A stretch of DNA of 10,235 nt from Lachnospiraceae bacterium. GTDB lineage: Bacteria > Bacillota > Clostridia > Lachnospirales > Lachnospiraceae. Both the position numbers and the translations under genes were made by a program. Every line of letters begins with the position of its first letter. Position 1 is the first letter of the stretch. The notes beneath the pieces are model-generated. The model did no database searches. It was given only the letters and a program-made list of their open reading frames with translations, and was not told the DNA's origin. Where the stretch lies: positions 1 to 10,235 of the forward strand of contig JAAWLS010000056.1 in NCBI GenBank assembly GCA_022798035.1. The letters run 5' to 3'. Below, piece after piece: positions 5,285-10,235 of the stretch.

Positions 5285-6115
5285 ATGTTAAGAAGCACGA
5301 GACAGGAAATCGTTGATAATTTTAAGAAACAAGTTGCAGAAGGCAAAATTTTGGTTGGTGTAGGCGCTGGAACCGGAATCACCGCAAAATGCAGTGAGGC
5401 TGCCGATGTAGATATGCTGATTATCTATAATTCCGGACGTTTCAGAATGGCAGGACGTGGTTCTCTGTCTGGACTGTTGTCTTATGGCGACGCCAACAAG
5501 ATTGTACAGGAAATGGGACAGGAAGTACTGCCTATCGTTAAGAAAACACCTGTATTGGCCGGCGTATGCGGAACAGACCCTTTCCGGATTATGGACGTAT
5601 TTTTGAAACAGCTGAAAGAACAAGGATTTAACGGTGTACAGAATTTCCCGACCGTAGGATTGATTGATGGAAAATTCCGTGCAAATCTGGAAGAAACCGG
5701 AATGGGATATGGATTGGAAGTTGAGATGATTCGCGAAGCCCACAAGCTGGATATGCTTACTTGTCCTTATGTGTTTGAGCCGGAGCAGGCAAAAGCAATG
5801 GCAGAGGCAGGAGCTGATATTCTGGTAGCTCATATGGGACTTACCACAAAAGGTTCCATCGGTGCGGAGACAGCTTTAACTTTGGATGACTGCTGTGTAA
5901 AGATTCGCGATATTATCGAAGCCGGCCGTTCTGTGAGACCAGACATTATGGTAATCTGCCATGGCGGACCAATTGCAGACCCAGAAGATGCAGCGTATGT
6001 AATCAAGAATGTACCGGAAATTGATGGATTCTTTGGAGCTTCCTCCATCGAGCGTCTTGCTTCTGAGAGAGGAATGACGGCTCAGGCAGCTGCATTTAAA
6101 GCAATCCACAAATAA
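5285..6115 (+). CDS. PEP-hydrolase-family TIM-barrel protein (Tm-1 C-terminal domain type)
   Basis: A 276-residue TIM barrel of the PEP_hydrolase family (PF09370), corresponding to the C-terminal half of plant Tm-1. The family name implies hydrolysis of a phosphoenolpyruvate-like substrate, but the true substrate of this type is not established to my knowledge. Conserved blocks run through the barrel: [11 protein letters not shown] (26-36), the long loop from [10 protein letters not shown] to LSYGDAN (48-71), CGTDP (95-99), [13 protein letters not shown] (120-132), [17 protein letters not shown] (174-190), CHGGPI (225-230) and [10 protein letters not shown] (248-257). These positions suggest phosphate- and carboxylate-binding loops at strand ends. 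A strong AGGAGG (5272-5277) sits 7 nt before ATG 5285. It is the second gene of the operon with the Tm-1-like protein and a close paralogue of the sensor half of the AraC fusion at 2336-3550. No export signal is present. The family call is firm; the reaction is open. Confidence 0.92.
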   Translation: MLRSTRQEIVDNFKKQVAEGKILVGVGAGTGITAKCSEAADVDMLIIYNSGRFRMAGRGSLSGLLSYGDANKIVQEMGQEVLPIVKKTPVLAGVCGTDPFRIMDVFLKQLKEQGFNGVQNFPTVGLIDGKFRANLEETGMGYGLEVEMIREAHKLDMLTCPYVFEPEQAKAMAEAGADILVAHMGLTTKGSIGAETALTLDDCCVKIRDIIEAGRSVRPDIMVICHGGPIADPEDAAYVIKNVPEIDGFFGASSIERLASERGMTAQAAAFKAIHK

Positions 6116-6146
6116 AACTTGTTCTGAAATTCCAACTTTATAAATG

Positions 6147-6236
6147 AAAGAATCCCGCCGGAGATACAATGGCAGCAGAAGGGAATACAGTTATGCAGTC
6201 CCTTAAGTGCAGAGAATCTCCAGAGCGGGATTCTTT
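6147..6236 (+). terminator. 90-nt imperfect hairpin after the barrel gene, possible terminator
   Basis: AAAGAATCCCGC (6147-6158) pairs perfectly with GCGGGATTCTTT (6225-6236). Beyond a small internal bulge, GGAGAT (6160-6165) pairs with ATCTCC (6216-6221). An apical stem, AAGGGA with TCCCTT (6179-6184 / 6199-6204), completes a long rod. The T-run is short and lies partly in the stem, so termination may be inefficient or bidirectional. The length is unusual for a plain terminator. Confidence 0.5.
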
Positions 6237-6261
6237 GCTGTGATATGGAAAATGTTTCTTC

Positions 6262-6312
6262 TATAATGTACACAAAATTTTACTAGCTTTTTCTAAAATT
6301 TTCTGGTAAAAT
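6262..6312 (+). promoter_or_regulatory. Candidate promoter(s) for the S1-protein operon
   Basis: Two -10-like boxes are visible. TATAAT at 6262-6267 is perfect, but the hexamer 17 bp upstream (TGTGAT) is poor. TAAAAT at 6307-6312 carries an extended -10 (TG at 6304-6305), which can compensate for its weak -35. Either would place a start upstream of the ribosome binding site at 6349-6355. Confidence 0.35.
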
Positions 6313-6363
6313 AAAATTAATTATGCGATACACGGCTGAAGTATAGGAAAAGGAGTGGTGATT

Positions 6364-7266
6364 ATGGCAGAATCTATGGAAGATTACAAGACGGAACTGG
6401 AAGCGTCTTTTCGTAAAATCAGCGAGGGAGATATTATTTCAGGGACAGTGATTGATGTGAGTGAGGAAGAGGTAACTCTCGATTTGAAATATTATGCGCA
6501 GGGAATTATCAAGACAGAGGACTTGAGCAATGATTCGAATTTTCGTGTGATGGAGGAAGTGCATCCGGGGGATGTAATAGAGGCAACTGTCATAAAGTTA
6601 GATGACGGGGAAGGAAATATTCAGCTCTCCAAAAAGGAAGCAAATGACGTCCTTGCATGGGAAAAATTAAAGACTTATATGGAAGAGGGCACAGAGCTCT
6701 CAGTGAAAATAGCCGGCATTGTGCCCAGCGGAGTTGTGGGGTATGTGGAGGGAATCCGAGGATTTATACCGGCTTCCCAGCTGGCGCTCTCCTATGTGGA
6801 GACTACGGAAGAATGGCTTGGAAAAGAAGTTATGGTGAGAATCATTACGGTGGAAGAGGCCAAAAAGAAACTGGTACTCTCAGCAAAAGTGATTTTAAAA
6901 GAAAAGCAGCAGGAAGAGCACGACCGTAAGATTGCCAGAATGGTTCCGGGAACTGTGATGGAAGGCACGGTGGAAACCTTGATGCCTTATGGAGCTTTCG
7001 TGGACTTAGGAGACGGAATCAGCGGACTGGTTCATATCTCTCAGATTTCCCAGAGAAGAATTGGCAAGCCTTCTGAAGTGCTTCAGACAGGACAGAAGGT
7101 AAAAGTGAAAGTGCTGAATACCAACGATAACAAAGTGAGCCTCAGTATGAAAGCATTGGAAGAAGAGATGGTGGATGTGGACAAGACGGAAAAAGTAGAA
7201 GAATATATATCTCATGAGAATGCTTCCACAAATTTGGGAGACCTTCTCTCCAAAATAAAATTGTAA
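6364..7266 (+). CDS. rpsA: S1 RNA-binding-domain protein (ribosomal protein S1 homologue)
   Basis: A 300-residue RNA-binding protein with three consecutive S1 (OB-fold) domains at about residues 20-90, 106-176 and 194-264. The third has the classic S1 sequence: GTVETLMPYGAFVDLGDG, then GLVHISQIS and a GQKVKVKVL...VSLSMKAL ending. The first two are more diverged, as is usual for the ribosome-binding end of S1. Clostridial genomes often encode such shortened S1 homologues instead of the six-domain proteobacterial protein. Likely roles are ribosome binding and mRNA recruitment, or a general RNA-binding function. The start is ATG 6364, 8 nt after AAAGGAG (6349-6355); two upstream in-frame GTG codons overlap or touch that site and are rejected. 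The transglycosylase gene follows after a short gap, so they may be co-transcribed. The gene symbol is given by homology only. Confidence 0.85.
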   Translation: MAESMEDYKTELEASFRKISEGDIISGTVIDVSEEEVTLDLKYYAQGIIKTEDLSNDSNFRVMEEVHPGDVIEATVIKLDDGEGNIQLSKKEANDVLAWEKLKTYMEEGTELSVKIAGIVPSGVVGYVEGIRGFIPASQLALSYVETTEEWLGKEVMVRIITVEEAKKKLVLSAKVILKEKQQEEHDRKIARMVPGTVMEGTVETLMPYGAFVDLGDGISGLVHISQISQRRIGKPSEVLQTGQKVKVKVLNTNDNKVSLSMKALEEEMVDVDKTEKVEEYISHENASTNLGDLLSKIKL

Positions 7267-7305
7267 ACTTTGACCTATCATCATAAAGAAGGGAGTCACA
7301 GTCAT

Positions 7306-8079
7306 ATGAGAGTAAACGGGATACAGGGCACGGACGGAACAGGAACACAGATAACTGCTCCTGCGGGAGGCCAGGGAGAAGATTTTTCTTCCTATCTGCA
7401 GACAACAGCCTCTTTGGAGTCGATTTTTGAGGAGGCGTCCAAGAAATACAATGTTCCCAAGAATCTGATTAAGGCAATTGCAAAGGCAGAATCTGATTTC
7501 AGGCCGGATGCTACTTCTAAAGCCGGAGCCCAGGGAATTATGCAGCTGATGCCTGCAACTGCAAGGGAATTAGGCGTTACAGATTCCTATGACCCCTACC
7601 AGAATATTATGGGCGGCACGAAATACATCAGCCAGATGCTGGAAAAGTACGACGGAAACGTGTCATTGGCCCTTGCGGCTTACAATGCAGGAAGCAATAA
7701 TGTTGCAAAATATGGAGGAATTCCGCCTTTTAAAGAGACACAGAACTATGTGGCAAAAGTGACCGGCTATATGAATAATGGAGTGGATGTGCCAAATGCT
7801 TCTTACACAGTCAACAGCGGTGCATCTGCAGGCAATTATGTGGCGGCTGCTTCTGTGGAGGAGGCAGAGGAGAGTTACTACCAGGATATTTTAGACCAGC
7901 TCTTTTCTTATGAAGATTATCTGCGTTTTATTGATATGTATACTAAGATGCAGGAAGCACAGCAGGAAAAAGAAGAGCAGAGCCAGGAACAGGAGAATTC
8001 CGCAGAGGAATCCCGTTATGGCTATCGGGAAATCAAGTACAGCCCTGCAGTTATGAATTTGCTGGGAGGCAGTAATTGA
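7306..8079 (+). CDS. SLT-type lytic transglycosylase
   Basis: Predicted to cleave the MurNAc-GlcNAc bond of peptidoglycan to form 1,6-anhydro ends. The 257-residue protein has a family-1 (Slt70-like) catalytic domain at about residues 35-155. The catalytic glutamate is E62 in KAESDF, followed by GIMQLMP (77-83) and AYNAGSNNV (125-133). The start is ATG 7306, 10 nt after GAAGGGAG; a TTG further upstream would add residues unlike the family. There is no hydrophobic signal peptide or membrane segment, which is odd for a wall enzyme: the first 35 residues are Gly/Thr-rich. The C-terminal 70 residues are a charged, Gln/Glu-rich stretch (about 215-235) with a short conserved-looking end of unknown role. 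Its stop codon overlaps the dUTPase start by one base. Family call firm, export route unknown. Confidence 0.9.
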   Translation: MRVNGIQGTDGTGTQITAPAGGQGEDFSSYLQTTASLESIFEEASKKYNVPKNLIKAIAKAESDFRPDATSKAGAQGIMQLMPATARELGVTDSYDPYQNIMGGTKYISQMLEKYDGNVSLALAAYNAGSNNVAKYGGIPPFKETQNYVAKVTGYMNNGVDVPNASYTVNSGASAGNYVAAASVEEAEESYYQDILDQLFSYEDYLRFIDMYTKMQEAQQEKEEQSQEQENSAEESRYGYREIKYSPAVMNLLGGSN

Positions 8080-8513
8080 TGGAAGTGATTAAGATTAAAT
8101 ATTTTGACGAGAGTTTGGAGAAACTGACCTATATTGGAGGAAAATCAGACTGGATTGACCTGCGGGCAAGCGAAACGGTGGAATTGAAATCAGGAGATTT
8201 TAAACTGATTCCTCTGGGAGTGGCTATGGAGCTGCCCAAAGGCTATGAAGCCCATGTGGTGCCGCGAAGTTCTACCTTTAAGAATTACGGGATTCTCCAG
8301 GTCAATAGCTGCGGCGTGATTGACAACAGTTACTGCGGGGATGAGGATATGTGGCGGATGCCGGTGTATGCCACCAGAGATACGGTGATACATAAAAATG
8401 ACAGAATCTGCCAGTTCCGCATTGTGGAGAATCAGCCGGCAATTGTGTTTGAGGAGACAGAGTCTTTGCAAAATGAAAGCCGTGGAGGATTTGGAACCAC
8501 AGGAGTGAAGTAG
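8079..8513 (+). CDS. dut: dUTP diphosphatase (dUTPase)
   Basis: Hydrolyses dUTP to dUMP and pyrophosphate, keeping uracil out of DNA and supplying dUMP for thymidylate synthesis. All five motifs of the homotrimeric family are present in the 144-residue protein: I, DLRAS (27-31); [13 protein letters not shown] (62-72); [17 protein letters not shown] (79-92), with the catalytic Asp in VID; IV, RICQFRI (109-115); V, RGGFGTTG (135-142), the C-terminal arm that closes over the nucleotide. Motif III reads YCGDEDMW where bacterial enzymes such as E. coli Dut have YRGE or similar. The start is ATG 8079, overlapping the transglycosylase stop (TGATG) and 9 nt after GGGAGG inside that gene, so translation is coupled. 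A strong terminator follows at 8574-8624. Confidence 0.95.
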   Translation: MEVIKIKYFDESLEKLTYIGGKSDWIDLRASETVELKSGDFKLIPLGVAMELPKGYEAHVVPRSSTFKNYGILQVNSCGVIDNSYCGDEDMWRMPVYATRDTVIHKNDRICQFRIVENQPAIVFEETESLQNESRGGFGTTGVK

Positions 8514-8573
8514 CTTAATTCGTCAATATGTACATAAAATCACAAAAAATTCGTTAGAATGACGAAGAAATAG

Positions 8574-8624
8574 AAAAGCAATACCCTTTCTTGGTGGATT
8601 TAACAAGAAAGGGTATTGCTTTTT
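8574..8624 (+). terminator. Strong rho-independent terminator after dUTPase
   Basis: A perfect 20-bp stem (8574-8593 with 8604-8623) encloses a 10-nt loop (8594-8603) and ends in a T-run from 8620. The 5' arm begins with four A, so the structure can also end transcripts on the opposite strand. It cleanly separates the S1/transglycosylase/dUTPase group from the ABC ATPase gene. Confidence 0.9.
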
Positions 8625-8719
8625 GTACAGTTGGCGGGTGGTATTTCAGAGGGAAGTTTGGTAGTATATTTTCATAAAGAATTCTGATTGGACAGAACAT
8701 TACAGGAGGGAATAAAAGG

Positions 8720-9832
8720 ATGGCAAGTTTATCATTAAAGAACATTTGTAAAGTATATCCGAATGGATTTGAAGCGGTTAAGGATTTTAATCTTGAAATT
8801 GAGGACAAAGAGTTTATTATTTTCGTAGGACCGTCTGGATGCGGAAAATCTACAACGCTTCGTATGGTAGCTGGTTTGGAAGAAATCTCTTCCGGAGAGC
8901 TTTCTATTGATGGAAAAGTGGTAAATGATGTAGAGCCAAAGGACAGAGACATTGCAATGGTATTCCAGAACTATGCATTGTATCCCCATATGACTGTATT
9001 TGACAACATGGCATTTGGATTGAAGTTGAGAAAAGTTCCGAAAGATGAGATTAAAAAGAAAGTAGAAGAAGCGGCAAGAATTCTTGATTTGGAAAAATTA
9101 TTAGACCGTAAACCAAAAGCTTTGTCCGGTGGACAAAGACAGCGTGTTGCTATGGGTCGTGCGATTGTACGTGAGCCGAAAGTATTCCTGATGGACGAAC
9201 CATTATCCAATCTGGATGCAAAACTGCGTGTGCAGATGCGTGCAGAAATTGCTTCCCTTCACCAGAGACTGGGTGCGACGATTATCTATGTAACCCATGA
9301 CCAGACAGAGGCTATGACTCTTGGAACTAGAATCGTGGTATTAAAGGATGGGCTTACCATGCAGGTAGATTCTCCTCAGAAATTGTACAATGAGCCGGAT
9401 AATCTGTTCGTAGCTGGATTTATCGGTTCTCCGCAGATGAATTTCCTGGATGCTGTCTGCCGTATTGATGGCGAGAGAGCAGTTTTGGTAGTAGGTGAGA
9501 ATACTATCACTCTGCCTCCTGCAAAGAGCAAGAAATTGATAGAGGGCAATTATAACGGTAAGACGGTTGTTATCGGTATTCGTCCGGAAGATATTGACGA
9601 TTCCCAGATTGCACTTGAGACTCACAAAGAGAGCATTTTCAATACAAAGGTTACAGGATATGAGCTGCTGGGTTCTGAGGTGCTGTTATACTACACCATC
9701 AACGGAACAAGCATGACGGCAAAAGTAGACTCCAGAACATCTGCCCGTCTTGGTGATTCTATTCAGCTGGCAATGGATATTGAAAAGATTCATATCTTTG
9801 ATAAGGAAACTGAATTGACAATTACCCACTAA
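8720..9832 (+). CDS. ugpC: UgpC/MsmX-type sugar ABC transporter ATP-binding protein
   Basis: Cytoplasmic ATPase that energises carbohydrate ABC importers. In Firmicutes one such protein (MsmX) typically serves several permease systems encoded elsewhere, and its isolated location here, with no permease or binding protein beside it, fits that. The 370-residue protein has Walker [10 protein letters not shown] (37-45), a Q-loop in [10 protein letters not shown] (81-90), the signature [15 protein letters not shown] (134-148), Walker B VFLMDEP (155-161), a D-loop SNLDAK (163-168) and the switch His in [10 protein letters not shown] (191-200). The C-terminal 130 residues form the MalK-type regulatory (TOBE/OB) domain, with GIRPEDI (286-292). 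AGGAGGG lies 9-10 nt before ATG 8720. Terminators on both sides mark it as a single-gene transcript. Choosing between UgpC and MsmX names is only convention. Confidence 0.94.
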   Translation: MASLSLKNICKVYPNGFEAVKDFNLEIEDKEFIIFVGPSGCGKSTTLRMVAGLEEISSGELSIDGKVVNDVEPKDRDIAMVFQNYALYPHMTVFDNMAFGLKLRKVPKDEIKKKVEEAARILDLEKLLDRKPKALSGGQRQRVAMGRAIVREPKVFLMDEPLSNLDAKLRVQMRAEIASLHQRLGATIIYVTHDQTEAMTLGTRIVVLKDGLTMQVDSPQKLYNEPDNLFVAGFIGSPQMNFLDAVCRIDGERAVLVVGENTITLPPAKSKKLIEGNYNGKTVVIGIRPEDIDDSQIALETHKESIFNTKVTGYELLGSEVLLYYTINGTSMTAKVDSRTSARLGDSIQLAMDIEKIHIFDKETELTITH

Positions 9833-9861
9833 TCCAGTAATATAATTTCATAGCACAAGTG

Positions 9862-9898
9862 ACGGAAGTAATGCAGAGATGTGTTACTTCCGTTTTTT
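9862..9898 (+). terminator. Rho-independent terminator after ugpC
   Basis: ACGGAAGTAA (9862-9871) and TTACTTCCGT (9884-9893) form a perfect 10-bp stem with a 12-nt loop, followed by a run of T to 9898. It ends the single-gene ABC ATPase transcript before the next gene. Confidence 0.88.
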
Positions 9899-9962
9899 AA
9901 CATATAATAAAGACGCCTTTTCACATTTCACATTATAAACATTCAAATTTCAGGAGAATCAT

Positions 9963-10235
9963 ATGCTGTCGAATCACAAATTACAAGTTACATTAGAAGA
10001 AATTAAGGATATAGCAAGAACTGATTTAGCTCTTTACAGCGATAAGGGGAAATTGCTGGCCTCCACGTATCAGGCGGAGGAGGAGATGGAGGATGCAATT
10101 CGTCTTTTTGCAGATTCCATGGCGGAGAGCCAGATGCTGTCAGGCTGTCATTTTTTTAAAATTATAATAGAAGGAGAGCTGGAATATATTCTGCTGGCAA
10201 AGGGGGCCAGCGATGATGTATATATGGTGGGAAAG
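9963..10235 (+). CDS. Partial gene, probable PucR/CdaR-like regulator N-terminus
   Basis: An open frame of 91 codons runs off the window edge with no stop; I translated it by hand. The start is ATG 9963, 5 nt after AGGAGA (9952-9957). The visible product begins MLSNHKLQVTLEEIKDIART and contains LALYSDKGKLLASTY and a FFKIIIEGELEYILLAKG segment. It looks like an alpha/beta sensor-type domain with no membrane segment. This resembles the N-terminal part of Lachnospiraceae regulators of the PucR/CdaR helix-turn-helix group, which I recall beside UgpC/MsmX genes. The DNA-binding end is outside the window, so the call rests on N-terminal style and context. If right, it could tie sugar-importer ATPase expression to a carbon or nitrogen signal (inference). 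Perfect -10-like sequence (TATAAT, 9903-9908) lies upstream but no good -35 is seen. Confidence 0.55.
   Translation, partial: MLSNHKLQVTLEEIKDIARTDLALYSDKGKLLASTYQAEEEMEDAIRLFADSMAESQMLSGCHFFKIIIEGELEYILLAKGASDDVYMVGK

Noticed and set aside
5288..5833. 181-codon minus-strand open frame inside the TIM-barrel gene
   Set aside because: Antisense shadow. The product is Ser/Cys/His-rich without domain features, and the + strand gene is clearly real.
2336..6115. Direct antiviral (phage defence) role by analogy to plant Tm-1
   Set aside because: Plant Tm-1 acts by binding a tobamovirus replication protein. Nothing here (no nuclease, toxin, membrane effector or neighbouring defence gene) supports phage defence, and the dedicated AraC regulator points to metabolism.
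6355..6363. GTG codons 6355 and 6358 as start of the S1 protein
   Set aside because: They overlap or directly touch the ribosome binding site; ATG 6364 is at the proper distance.
1..10235. CRISPR array, tRNA or rRNA genes, insertion sequence
   Set aside because: No regularly spaced repeats, no cloverleaf-like sequence with a T-loop, no rRNA signature and no transposase were seen on either strand.

Overview
This window reads as a chromosomal segment of a gut-type Clostridia bacterium, most likely a Lachnospiraceae member (Blautia / Ruminococcus gnavus / Dorea type). The evidence is the moderate-to-low GC, strong AGGAGG-type ribosome binding sites, a split (non-fused) set of last-step purine genes, a three-domain S1 protein, and a UgpC/MsmX ATPase followed by a probable PucR/CdaR-type regulator. 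The genus assignment is inference from protein style, not a search result. Every supported gene is on the + strand.

Layout. 1-410 is a leader region with a candidate sigma-A promoter (132-159), a possible attenuator hairpin and an open in-frame stretch. 411-2318 holds two tightly spaced purine genes: a stand-alone IMP cyclohydrolase (PurO type) and a stand-alone AICAR formyltransferase (the C-terminal half of classical PurH). Together they convert AICAR to IMP. Only 17 bp later (2336-3550) comes an unusual regulator, in which a TIM barrel of the PEP-hydrolase family (PF09370) is fused to an AraC-type double helix-turn-helix. A 480-bp non-coding stretch follows. It is dense in inverted repeats and terminators and then carries a candidate promoter, a 13-bp direct repeat and a dyad. 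At 4032-6115 lie two genes that correspond to the two halves of the plant antiviral protein Tm-1: a Tm-1-like/UPF0261 ATP-binding protein and a free-standing PEP-hydrolase-family TIM barrel. The barrel gene is clearly paralogous to the sensor half of the upstream AraC regulator.

6116-6363 contains a roughly 90-nt hairpin and promoter-like sequence. 6364-8513 is a housekeeping cluster: a three-domain S1 RNA-binding protein, an SLT lytic transglycosylase without a visible signal peptide, and a dUTPase that overlaps the transglycosylase by one base. A perfect 20-bp-stem terminator closes it. 8720-9832 is the UgpC/MsmX-type multi-sugar ABC ATPase with its own terminator. From 9963 to the window edge is the start of a probable PucR/CdaR-like regulator.

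The most interesting unit is 2336-6115. My working model is that the AraC fusion senses the same small molecule that the Tm-1-like/TIM-barrel pair acts on, using a copy of the barrel that has lost several conserved active-site-region residues, and that it controls the pair's promoter through direct repeats near 3822-3875. The homology and gene order are visible in the sequence. The ligand, the reaction and the regulation are inference.
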